Part shown: positions 1 to 11,015 of the stretch, piece after piece
Position numbering within the stretch: the first letter of the stretch is position 1
Layout of the letters: every line of letters begins with the position of its first letter
Assembly: GCF_907164915.1 (NCBI RefSeq)
Contig: NC_061866.1
Span: forward strand, 51,891,113-51,955,112
Direction: 5' to 3'
Length of the DNA stretch: 64,000 bases
Source of the DNA: Impatiens glandulifera
Lineage: Eukaryota; Streptophyta; Magnoliopsida; Ericales; Balsaminaceae
Notes under the pieces: generated by a model
What the model saw: only the letters and a program-made list of their open reading frames with translations
What the model was told of the DNA's origin: nothing
Database searches by the model: none
Position numbers and translations under genes: made by a program

Positions 1-166
1 CACCAATATAGGGATGAATAATAATTTAATGTCAAAATTAGTAAAAATTAACTTAGTAGTTTAATTCGTTACTTATCCTCTTTATAATTTTAGTGACTAT
101 AAGTGAATATTTTGAAAATTTTCTTTTTTGTACATGGTTCTCTAGGAATTGGTCTTATGTAAATGC
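1..166. other. AT-rich flank without a recognisable GA20ox exon 3
   Basis: Nothing homologous to the missing third GA20ox exon is visible on either strand, so the neighbouring GA20ox copy is cut short before this point. Confidence 0.5.
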
Positions 167-1077
167 TTAACCTGCAACTCTGTCTTGATGGAGGATGGTA
201 AGAGAAGTTGGGTCGCAGTGGGGACCGGTGCCCAACGTTAGATGAGGCTTCCGGCATGGTGGATAATAGTTGAGCCTCATTATGGAATCGTTTTCTTCGA
301 AGAATTCTCGAAAATAGTTCGGGTTGATCCCAAGGCTCATGCTCAAGAGCTCCATGATGTCAAGAGAGAGTTTATTCATGGATTCACAGTATTTCTGCAT
401 CATCTTACTATACATATATATATGTAGATAAGAAAACAAAAAAAGTTGATATGTGATAAAATATAATTTGGATTCTTAATTAATTACCCAAAATGTTTGT
501 ATTCTTCTCCCATTGTTGTTAAGAAGTAATTCTCGACCATGTTTGAAGAAGATCGGTGATTGTCATTATTAAATGAAAATGACATAGTTTCTTTCCATGG
601 AAGATTGGATGCAAATCGGCCTGTAAAACTACTAGCATAACCGGAATGGTGTCCGATTTTCCTTTTGGCTTTCATCTTCTCCGAGAGGGGCATATTGAAG
701 AAGAGGTCGATTCCCTTATGGACTTCCTTTATGAAATCTGAATCAATTCCGTGGTTTATCACTTGAAACAATCCGTGTTTACGACAGGCCTCGTCAACAA
801 GACTCGTTATATTGGAAATGGCGGTTGGATCGCGGGAGAGGAGTTCTTCCATGTCAACGGATTGAAGGAGTAGTTGTTCTTGTTCTTCTTGTTGTTGTTG
901 TTGAGGATTAGGGTTAGGCTTCAATTCGTCAGGCCAGACGAATTGAATAGGTATATTGTCTTCATGTTGAAGAAGGGAGGCGTCGAAAAGAAGAGGCGTG
1001 GCGGCTGCGGCGGCTGGATTTGATAAGGATATTGAAGAAGGTGGCTGAATAATTAGTTGAAGAGGTTGAATTAGCAT
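167..1077 (-). pseudogene. Truncated gibberellin 20-oxidase gene (exon 1 and part of exon 2)
   Basis: GA20ox enzymes are Fe(II)/2-oxoglutarate dioxygenases that oxidise GA12/GA53 stepwise at C-20. Exon 1 (488-1077) starts at an ATG giving MLIQPLQL and carries the GA20ox signature LPWKET followed by MSFSF. It ends in phase 2 at a GTAAT donor. Exon 2 begins at 407 after an AG and reads through NYYPPC and [15 protein letters not shown], so the first two iron ligands (HxD) are present. The frame then stops right after VAG, where intact relatives continue GLQVFVD. Exon 3, with the second His and the RxS 2-oxoglutarate motif, is not seen in the remaining 166 bases. The break could be a pseudogene truncation, or a cryptic donor (GCAG/GTTAAG) leading to an exon outside the window. 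A Q/E-rich stretch lies near residues 60-70. Confidence 0.8.
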
Positions 1078-2862
1078 GTTTAAATCCTTAATTAAGAAAG
1101 GTTATGTCTTAGTTAGTTAACTTCAACTGGACAATGCATGGTGATCCAAAGATGACCCTTTTATAGGGCATCCAAAAACTAAGGACTAAAAAAGATATCA
1201 CATTAATACTATATGATGTGACAAATAATTATTCATTTAAATAAATAAAGTTCAATTCTTATCGTTGGTGACTTTTGCTGTCTTATTGTGAATAAATGAA
1301 AAAAAATCTTCTTTAAAACAAAATAAAAAATTACAAACTTGGAGAGAGAGAGAGAGGGGAGAGTAAATCCAAAGGAAAATCATAGGAGAAGTCGGTAAAC
1401 ATTTTATTAAACAAAACTTGGAATCATACTAAATACACTGTTGCGTCATTCTGCTCTTTGTATAGTTTAGGTATCTTTTTTTCAATGTCTTATGTTCTGT
1501 CTTGGGGCCGGGTTCATCAAATGACTAAAATAGGTACAATTTTAAATTAAAGACAAGATATGTTATATAAAAGTTTTCTTTACTTTGGATTCCTTCCTTC
1601 ACCCACCATCAACTTGGAAGGAAGGATAAGATACCATGCATGATGCACCCAAATTTTAAAAATCAGAAAAAACCCTTAAATATCTTAGCTAGAGCTAGCT
1701 ATAGAGAATAATGTACCTAATCATCTAAGCAATTTTTCGATTTTTAAACCGATCTAGCTAGATATATATATCTCGTGAAATTGAATTGTACGAAAGAGTA
1801 TTGATCTTTCTTTCTCATTTTAATTTCTTTGTTGTTCGTTTAGCTTAGTGATCGAAAATGGAAAGATGATGAGATGTTTGAGAAGAAATGAAGTAAAGTG
1901 ATGAAAGAAAGCTTTGAAAACTTCCACTAGCATATTATGATGAGTCTTGTAATTCAACTCAACTTGCACAAATTCCTCATAATCAGTCCCTTTTTGTTTA
2001 AAGGGGAAATTATATATGTCAACTTGTAATTCTCCTAATTAAAAGTGGTCTTCAAGTCCGAAATGGAGCCCACTTGTTTGTCGTGTCTAACCATGATCAA
2101 TCGATGTTCTAAATTAACTCCGTCAATTATGAAGCTTACGGATCACAAAAGACCTCAAAGTTGGAGATCGAGATTTGTGAATTTACTAAATAATTGTAAC
2201 ATTTTCTTTCATTACAACAATACAAGCAGTGTAAGCGACACTCTCGATGCATAAATAGTCTATTGATTACTGATCAAACAAATACAAAATCGAGTTTATA
2301 ACAATAAAAATAGTTGAATCATCTTTGTTTTTCAAGTCAATATATATCTTTGTGTTTTCAATCATCCCAAATCATTTATGATAAAGTCATTAAAAACAAA
2401 TTTATCAATTATATATTTATTCCTGATTCATAATTTTTTAACGAACATATTTTAATTAAGGAAATCATTTAATTTGTTATAACATTTTCTAGTGAAATTG
2501 ACTATGACTATAAATAATTTGTACAAACAAATACATAATATAAGACTCTAAAAACAAAAATCTTAACAAATATTCTAGCTTGTCGATTTATTAAATACCA
2601 AAGTCCTTTACAGCAAATTACACTTCTAACGACGCATAAAAAGACTTTTACCGGCGCGTAAGAGTCGCTAAAGAAGTAACCTACACTTAATTATATGTCG
2701 CCAAAATATGCGTCGGTTTAGATTTAGCGACACCAAACGTTTTCTTTTATTAATTTTTTAAGCCGGGTTTTCAGAGATTTCATTTTTAGTTTTTGTGTTT
2801 AATATTTTTTTAATAATTTTCTTTTCTACTTTCTCAATTAATTATTAAATCTATATATTATA
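1078..2862. other. Intergenic spacer
   Basis: AT-rich spacer upstream of the truncated GA20ox copy. It has a short GA run near 1342-1358. A stretch at about 2615-2750 with repeated GTCGCTAA/TTAGCGAC-like words resembles the subterminal repeats of plant CACTA elements. The short open frame at 2045-2254 has no recognisable similarity and I do not call it a gene. Confidence 0.5.
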
Positions 2863-3037
2863 TGAAGAGTGATAGGGGAGGGAATTTGAGGAAGGGAATG
2901 ATGTGTCACATCACTAGTTGGAAAAAAGATAAAATGTGATGAGAGAGAGAAGAGAGAGAAATTTTGTTATTTTTTTGGCTAATCAAATTGCGCCACATCA
3001 TTCCCTCCCTCAAATTTCATCTCCTAATCATTTCTCA
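2863..3037. mobile_element. MITE of about 175 bp with 7 bp target duplication
   Basis: The two ends form imperfect inverted repeats of about 45 bp (2863-2909 against 2992-3037), sharing the core GGGAATGATGTG on opposite strands. TATTATA sits immediately outside both ends (2856-2862 and 3038-3044), consistent with a target-site duplication. There is no coding capacity. The superfamily is not settled by a 7 bp duplication. Confidence 0.7.
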
Positions 3038-3092
3038 TATTATAGATACTCCTTTATTGGCGCTGATTTTGTGTCTGTAAACTCCTACCCCT

Positions 3093-3507
3093 TGTCACGG
3101 GCTCAGTCTTTCCACTGACGATCCGTGCGGCACTAGTTATGATCTTCGCAAGAACGAGTAACTAGTCAGCCTTTCTCGACGCAACACTCGACGTTTAATG
3201 GATGGAATTGACACAAGAAATCTAGAGAGAGAGTAAACTCTTACAAAGAATAATAATATTATATCATTTGAATACTTGGTACTTTACAAATGAATACCTC
3301 AAAGGTATTTATAGGGCTATCCCCAACTACTACATTAATTACATAACACTTAACTACCCCATTAATTGTGTGCTAACCAACCACTACATTAAATGGTCCA
3401 TTAATGTAGAGCATAACATGCTTTTTACAAGGCTTCTAGAAGGTTCCTTGTTGGGCCTTCATGAATGATTAAGCCTCTTGGGTTAGGAAGACAAGTGGGC
3501 CGTGACA
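3093..3507 (-). mobile_element. Probable solo LTR
   Basis: A 415 bp block begins TGTCACGG and ends CCGTGACA, the TG...CA form of an LTR with an 8 bp terminal inverted repeat. CCCT flanks both sides (3089-3092 and 3508-3511), a possible short target duplication. On the minus strand a TATA box (CTATAAATACC, near 3307-3317) lies mid-element, as expected for an LTR promoter. No internal retrotransposon coding region adjoins it, so it looks like a solo LTR. Confidence 0.5.
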
Positions 3508-3726
3508 CCCTGCACGTGTAAGCGCCGGAAAATTATCAATATAATTGTAATATTATGATCAAACTTTTTTATTTAAATTAAAATGTTTTAATGAAGGATT
3601 ACATTGATCCAGTCTTCTATATACTTGAACCGAAGAATCTATTTGATCTTTCTAAAACATATTATTTGTAAAAAAAAACTACAATTACGATAGGGATAAG
3701 GAACATGTCTTCGATCTTGGGGTGAA

Positions 3727-4950
3727 CTACTCTCCTCGATTTTCTTCTTGATCATTGACTTTGACCTCATTTTCTTCAATCCACTGTAAGAAGGATTCAA
3801 ACGTATTATCGTCCAACTGATAATGCTTTTGGGTGAACTCGAGAAGTTGCGACCATGTAAAACAGTATACAACCTCGGTTTCTCAACATTCACAAGGTCA
3901 TTTGGAGGGCTAACGACTATATCATTGGTAGGGTTTATGAAGAAAACCAAAGACTTCCTCGGAGTTGTACTGTTCACAACTTCTCTAAGCACACAACTCT
4001 TGTAAATCCCGTTTGTTATAATAACACAATTTTTTTAAATATATATATGTACCATTAATGTGTCTCCAACGTTGATGACAAAGGCGTCGCGTTTGGTTGA
4101 ATGGTTTGCCATTTTTCGTCCACAAACACTTGAAGACTGGCGACTCCATCTTCACGGAAGATGGTAAGAGAAGTCGGGTCGCAATGGGCTCCTATGCCCA
4201 ACGTAAGATGAGGCTTCTTACACGGTGGGTAGTAGTTTAGTCTCATTAATTTATGGAATCGTTATCTTTGAACAATTCTCTAAAACACTTTTGGTAGATC
4301 CCAAGACTCGTGCTTAAGACATCCATGATATTAAGAGATAGCGCATACATTGCTTCACAGTATTTTTGCACCGTCTTACTACATATACACATGAGAAAAC
4401 AAAGAAGAAACATCATCTCGTTAACTAGTTCATATGTGGAAAAAAATGTGGCTTAATGAATATTTGAATACCCTATATGTTGGTAATCTTCGCCCATCGT
4501 TTTTAAGAAGTAGTTCTCGACCATGGTTGAAGATTGTTCGTCATTTGAAGAAAATGGAATCAAAATTGATTCTTTCCATGGGAGATTGGAGGCAAACCGG
4601 TCCTTTTAAAGTTACTAGAATAACCAAAAGGATACCGAGTTTTCTCTTTCTCTTTTAGCTTCTCCGAGAGGAGCAAGCTAAAGAAAGGGTCAGTTCTTTT
4701 GTGAACTTCCTTTATGAGATCGGGATCAACTCCATGGTTTACCACCAGAAACAATCCGTGTTTTCAACACGCCTCATCAACATGGTCGCGTTACATTGGA
4801 AATGGTGGTTGTATCGCCAAAGAGGAATTGTTCCATGTCAATTGATGGAAGAAGGATGAATTGTGATGGGGAATTGATGGGGAATGTTGTCTTCATGCTG
4901 AAGAATGGTGGAAAATCAGATGTGTGGCGTTGTTAATTATTGTTCTTCAT
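3727..4950 (-). pseudogene. Decayed GA20ox pseudogene, all three exons recognisable
   Basis: Exon 3 lies at about 3727-4010, exon 2 at about 4055-4390 and exon 1 at about 4470-4930. Multiple lesions are visible. A single-base deletion after PRLY shifts the frame; the rest (FTWSQLLEFTQKHYQ) resumes in another frame. The motif normally read CLHRAVVN has become CVLREVVN, so the second iron-binding His is gone. There is a frameshift in the exon 2 tail (before VINVGDT), extra bases and stops before the NYYPPC motif, and several shifts in exon 1 around GYSSNF and LPPISHGKN. It shares its exon 1 and upstream DNA with the fragment at 9222-9925. Confidence 0.85.
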
Positions 4951-5957
4951 CGTGGTTAAATCCTTATTATAATTAATCAAATCAAATTAGAGGTCTTTTC
5001 AATGGACTATGGGGTTTGTATAAAGCATATGATCACAATACACTTTAATACTTAAAAATTGAAAAATAATTAGTCTGCTTCTTTAGATCATGGACAAAAA
5101 TAGGCATAAGGAATATTGTCAATCAAAAGTTGACAAAATAAAATTAGAGATTACATAACTACATTAATTATAACAATAAATTATAAGCAAAATAATTATG
5201 TTAAGAAGTACTAATATCATTTTGGGACAACTCCAGTGTATATATGTATTTATCATGAAAATAAAAAAGATATATAAAAATTAAATAGTATTAGACTACC
5301 TGGTCCAAAATTGATTTTCCACCCACTTCGGAGTAGAGCTGGACAATGAGTTTGATAAATACGAACCGACATGATATAACACGATATTTGTACGGAACGA
5401 CATGATACGACATTATCTCACTCGGGTCTTTGGTTGACACGATATAATACATGTTTATTCAATTAATAAATTACTTAATTTCATAAATATAATATTTATA
5501 ATTAAAATCAAACATACTATAATATAATATTAAAACAAAATATTAATTTAAATAATATAAATTAAAATAAAAAAATAAAAAATAATCGTGTTAGACTCTT
5601 AATCGTGTTGTGTTGCGTTGTGTCTCAATCTTATATGTGTGTCTTAATCCACTCAACATATAATGATTTACGGACTCTTTCGTGTCGTGTTATTCGTATC
5701 TACGAGTTTATTCGTGTCGTTCTAACTCATGTTTAGATTCGAGTTTCGTGTTATACCGACTAGATTTTGGAAAATGGTATTCTATAAGATAACCCTAAAT
5801 TAAAATAGATTTTTAAAATTTATTAAAGTGAAAAGTGATTTTTTTTTTAACTTGTTATGAAAATGTAAAAAAGTATTTTCTTACCTAATTATATAGATAA
5901 TATTATAAAAAGATATTTAAGCTAAAATAGTGATGAAAACTATGTGAAATGATAAAG

Positions 5958-5994
<37 letters not shown>

Positions 5995-6963
5995 GGAAAA
6001 TAAAATTTGGCAAATAATTTTTTTTATCACTTTAATAAAATTGAATATAAAAAAAAGCTTATGAAAAGAAAGTGTAATAGTCTTGTTTGACCATATCATG
6101 TACATCTTTAATAATTTTTATTCATTCATCAATTTTATGAAAATTATAAAAAAAATATTGTAAAATTTATAAAATCACCCCATAATAATTAGTTAAGATA
6201 ATATCAAAAGATGAGATAAACATCTAATCATAATAATTTTTTAATATTATTGTAATATTAAAATGTCTTTCCTAAAATGATAATATTTTATTGAATACGG
6301 TAACATATAATTTGTGTACCATTAAACAATGCAAAAAAAAACGAGACTTAAAAGTCGAGAACAATTCAGTCGAAATACATTCTAAATATTGAGTTTTTTT
6401 TATTTATGACATAAAAAAACATAATATCTAGTAATTAGTTTTATAATATTCATTTTTAACCTATGATTATATATTATGATATGATCTTACTAATATATTT
6501 TTCTTTGTATATTAAGAAAATCTCATTAAGAAAATCTCATTTTCACATTAGTTATATATATATATTAATATATATATTGTGTATATATATATATATAGTA
6601 TAATATATAGAAAGTGTATTAAATATATTGTCAAACTAATTAATTAAATATTTTTGGTGTTATAGGTAATCGAAATGTTTCTAGTTCTACAATAAATCTT
6701 AAAATACAATTTTAACTATTAGAGATTGATTTTTAACTTCGATCCACAACTATTGTAACATTTTAATACTTAAACAAAGTTACTATTTTATAAAAAAAAA
6801 GTTGCAATACTCTTAAATTTAAATTGTTTTATTAAATGATTACATAGATTGAACAAGGAAGGAAACACCAATCTTCCAAGGAGTTTTATTGGGCTATAGA
6901 AGAAGAGTCAAATTTATTTATCCTAATGTTGAAATGACTTGATTATCTTTTATTAAACAAGAA
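4951..6963. other. Duplicated AT-rich spacer (first copy)
   Basis: This spacer is repeated with few changes at about 9926-11995. It holds a relic of the small 5' GA20ox exon (about 5307-5345), an element rich in CGTGTCGTGTT words (5330-5765), a TA run (5958-5989) and AT-rich monomers related to the repeat at 14052-14700. No gene is seen. Confidence 0.7.
5330..5765. repeat. Repeat element rich in CGTGTCGTGTT motifs, copy 1
   Basis: The block has unusually high CpG for this region at both ends (ACATGATACGACAT on one side, CGTGTCGTGTTATTCG on the other) around an AT core. It recurs at 10320-10745. The inverted character of the ends suggests an old non-autonomous DNA element, but I cannot define its termini. 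Confidence 0.45.
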
Positions 6964-8355
6964 CTACTCATCTTTATTGTTTTCTCGCCATGTTGCGAAG
7001 GCATCCAGGGTCTTCGTATCAGACCGATAGTGCGTCTGGACGAACTTGAATAATTCCCTCCATGTGAAATCCGGGTACAACCTTGGATTCTCCGTGTTCA
7101 CCAGATCAGTTGGTGGGATAACGGTTCTATTCTTATCGGGGTTGAGGAAGAATGCTATAGACTTCCTCACAGTTGTATTGTTCACCACAGCTCTATGCAG
7201 ACAACTCTTGTAAATCCCATTAGTTAGTGCCTGAAAAAACAAGACAATAAAGTAATTAAAGACGGTAAATAAAAAACCGTCGCTAAATGAAAATTAGCGA
7301 CTATACCCCGAGAGTGTCGCCAATGTTGATTACAAATGCATTAGGGTTTGGTGGAACGGTTAACCATTTCCCGTCCACAAACACTTGAAGGCCTGGAATT
7401 TCGTCTTGATGGAGAATGGTTAGGGAAGTCGGGTCGCAATGTGGACCAGTGCCCATTGTCTGATCAGGCGTCTGACACTTCGGGTAATAGTTTATCCTCA
7501 TTAAGCAATCGTTCTTTTCGAAAAATTCCCTGTAATGGTTTCGGTTGATCCCGAGGCTCATGCCCAAGAGTTCCAAGATTTCGAGCGACAATGCATTCAT
7601 CGATTCGCAGTATTTCTGAACCGTCTTACTATATATATATAGAAACAACATTAATATCTCCTTAGACCGATAAATTAAATTAAAATATTTACATACCCGA
7701 ACCGTCGTTGATCTTCTCCCATTGTTCTTAAGAAGAAATTCTCGACCATTGTCGAAGATTGGTTGTCATGTGCGGAGAATGACAACGAAAGTGTTTCTTT
7801 CCATGGGAGATTGGAAGCAAAGCGATCGGTAAAACTACTAGCATAACCATAACTTTCCCCGAGTTTCCTCTCCGCTCTCATTTTCTCCGATAGCGACATA
7901 CCGAAAAATAAGTGGATTTCCTCCCCCATTTCCCTAACGAGATCGAGATTGACTCCATGGTTTACGACAGAAAAAAAAACCGTGCTTCCTACACGCCTCG
8001 TCGACGAGGCGTGTCGCATTGGAAATGGCGGTTGGATCTCCGGAAAGGAATTCTCCCATGTCAACAGACGGAAGGTGTAGAAGCTGCGACGATTCAAGGC
8101 TAGGTCTCTCATCAATATTGTCAGGCCAGACGAATTCATTTGGTATGACTTTTTCATGTTGAGAAATAGATGCGTCGAAAATCAGAGATGTGGCTGCTTT
8201 AGGACTTGGTAGTGGGGGCTGAATTTGAATTAGTTAGCATGTTTGAATCATAATCAAATAATTAAAAAAAATTAAAATGATTAAACTTAATTAGCTACCT
8301 GATTCGAAGAATGTTCTTCCACCAACTTCGGAATTTGAAGTTCGATCAACGACAT
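6964..8355 (-). pseudogene. GA20ox copy with a single frameshift
   Basis: This is near-identical to the intact gene at 11996-13404. Predicted exons are 1a 8299-8355 (19 codons), 1b 7697-8218, 2 7307-7628 and 3 6964-7230, all with GT-AG borders. HxD (GPHCDP), the second His (CLHRAVV) and RxS (RKS) are all present. Exon 1b is 522 nt rather than 521 because the T run in the codons for G-F-F-S (minus strand) is 9 T instead of 8, at about 7972-7980. This shifts the frame in the middle of exon 1b. It is either a recent pseudogene or a homopolymer sequencing error; if the latter, it would be a second functional gene. Exon 2 ends DTLG where relatives have DTFM. Confidence 0.8.
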
Positions 8356-8360
8356 GGTGA

Positions 8361-8445
8361 AGTATATCGAGTTTGAGAGGAATAATGGGAGTGATGGCGA
8401 AGAATATCGAGTTTGAGAGGAATAATGGGAGTGATGGTGAATATG
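8361..8445. repeat. Two-copy direct repeat upstream of GA20ox start
   Basis: A unit of about 40 bp containing GAGTTTGAGAGGAATAATGG is repeated twice between the start codon and the TATA-like run. The same arrangement sits upstream of the intact copy at about 13412-13492. It probably lies in the 5' UTR. Confidence 0.6.
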
Positions 8446-8457
8446 TGATACACGTAT

Positions 8458-8476
8458 ATTATATATATATATAGTT
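8458..8476 (-). promoter_or_regulatory. TATA-like run upstream of GA20ox copy
   Basis: An (AT)n tract reading ACTATATATATA on the minus strand lies about 105 bp upstream of the predicted start codon. The matching tract in the intact copy (13506-13541) is longer and interrupted. Confidence 0.35.
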
Positions 8477-9221
8477 TGGTTTGGCCTACATAATTTTCTT
8501 TTGAATTCTACTTCATTAATTTCTAGATATATACCCATTTTAAATTATCAAAATAATAAATATATTGATCTTTGTTTGAATAGACTAATAAATGTTATTT
8601 AACTTTTTAGATATTTGAAGATTACCCTATATTACAATAGATTTTAAAAATTTATAAAAGTGAAATTTTTTGTTTAGATTTGTTATGAAAGATGTAAAAA
8701 AAGTAATTTCTTTCCAAATTATATAGATAATATTATAAATAAAAAAATAGTGATGATAACTATGTGAAATGATAAATTAACATGTATAAACTAACGTTAC
8801 AAGGAAAATATAATTTGATGATAAAATTTGGCAAATAATTTTTTGAATATCAAAAAGCTTATGAAAAGAAAGTGTAAAGTGTTGTACATCTTTAATCATT
8901 TTTTTTAATGATAATATAATTTAGTTCATTAAATTTTATGAAAATTATAAAAACAAATATGGTGAAAATCTAATCATAAATATATAATAGCATATATCTT
9001 CCTTTAATTTTATAATATTATTCTAATATTAAAATTTCTTTCCTAAAATGATAATATAATTTAGTTCATCCATAATTTTTATGAAAATTATAAAATAGAA
9101 TTAGGTGAAAATATGTAAGAACACAATTAAGTTTAAAATATGAGAGGACTTGTAATAAATTATTTAGATACATTTCAAGATAATATCTAATCACATAAAT
9201 TTAGAATAGTATATATCTTCG
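8477..9221. other. AT-rich spacer up to the duplication junction
   Basis: It matches about 13542-14270. It ends at the junction (about 9216-9222), where an AT-rich repeat monomer joins the middle of GA20ox exon 2. No gene is seen. Confidence 0.6.
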
Positions 9222-9925
9222 AACAATTCTCTAAAATACTTTTGGTAGATCCCAAGACTCGTGCTTAAGACATCCATGATGTTAAGAGATAGTGCATACA
9301 TCGCTTCATAGTATTTTTGCACCGTCTTACACATGAGAAAACAAAGAAGAAACATCATCTCGTTAACTAGTTCATATTTGAAAAAAAATGTGGCTTAATG
9401 AATATTTGAATACCCTATATGTTGGTAATCTTCTCCCATCGTTCTTAAGAAGTAGTTCTCGACCATGGTTGAAGATTGTTCGTCATTTGAAGAAAATGGA
9501 ATCAAAATTAATTCTTTCCATGGGAGATTGGAGGCAAACCGGTCCTTAAAGCTACTAGAATAACCAAAAGGATACCGAGTTTTCTCTTTTCTTTTAGCTT
9601 CTCCGAGAGGGGAAAGCTGCTAAAGAAAGGGTCGGTTCTTTCGTGAACTTCCCTTATGAGACCGGGATCAGCTCCATGGTTTACCACCAGAAACAATCCG
9701 TGTTTTCGACACGCCTCATCAACATGGTCGCGTTACATTGAAAATGGTGGTTGAATCGACGAAGAGGAATTGTTCCATGTCAATTGATGGAAGTAGGATG
9801 AATTGTGGTGGATCAGAGCTAGGCTTTTGATCATCTGACTAAAGGAATTGATGGGGAATTTTGTCTTCATGCTGAAGAATGGTGGAAGATCAGAGGTGTG
9901 GCGTTGTTAATTATTGTTCTTCATA
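9222..9925 (-). pseudogene. GA20ox pseudogene fragment (part of exon 2 and exon 1)
   Basis: It matches the decayed copy at 4270-4950 but starts abruptly inside exon 2, so exon 3 and the catalytic part of exon 2 are missing. The exon 1 remnant includes FLVVNHGADPGLIREVHERT and the LPPISHGKN segment with frameshifts. It represents the upstream edge of the second tandem unit. Confidence 0.85.
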
Positions 9926-10943
9926 GTGGTTAAATCCTTATTATAATTAATCAAATCAAATTAGAGGTCTTTTCAATGGACTATGGGGTTTGTATAAAGC
10001 ATATGATCACAATACACTTTAATACTTAAAAATTGAAAAATAATTAGTCTGCTTCTTTAGATCATGGACAAAAATAGGCATAAGGAATATTGTCAATCAA
10101 AAGTTGACAAAATAAAATTAGAGATTACATAACTACATTAATTATAACAATAAATTATAAGCAAAATAATTAAGTTAAGAAGTACTAATATCATTTTGGG
10201 ACAACTCCAGTGTATGTATTTATCATGAAAATAAAAAAGATATATAAAAATTAAATAGTATTAAACTACCTGATCCAAAGAATGATTTTCCACCCACCTC
10301 GGAGTAGAGTTGAACAATGAGTTTGATAAATACGAACCGACATGATATAACACGATATTTGTACGGAACGACATGATACGACATTATCTCACTCGGGTCT
10401 TTGATTGACAAGATATAATACATTTTTATTCAATTAATAAATTACTTAATTTCATAAATATAATATTTATAATTAAAATCAAACATACTATAATATAATA
10501 TTAAAACAAAATATTAATTTAAATAATATAAATTAAAATAAAAAATAAAAAATAATCGTGTTACACTCTTAATCGTGTTGTGTTGCGTTGTGTCTCAATC
10601 TTATATGTGTCGTATCGTGTCTTGACCCACTCAACATATAATGATTTACGGACTCTTTCGTGTCGTGTTATTCGTATCTACGAGTTTATTCGTGTCGTTC
10701 TAACTCATGTTTAGATTCGTGTTTCGTGTTATTCCGACTAGATTTTGGAAATGGTATTTTATAAGATAACCCTAAATTAAAATAGATTTTTAAAATTTAT
10801 TAAAGTGAAAAGTGATTTTTTTTTTTTAACTTGTTATGAAAATGTAAAAAAGTATTTTCTTACCTAATTATATAGATTATATTATAAAAAAATATTTAAG
10901 CTAAAATAGTGATGAAAACTATGTGAAATGATAAAGTAATATA

Positions 10944-11015
<72 letters not shown>

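Noticed and set aside
2045..2254. 69-codon plus-strand open frame
   Set aside because: No recognisable similarity, no clear promoter or splice partners; retained only as spacer.
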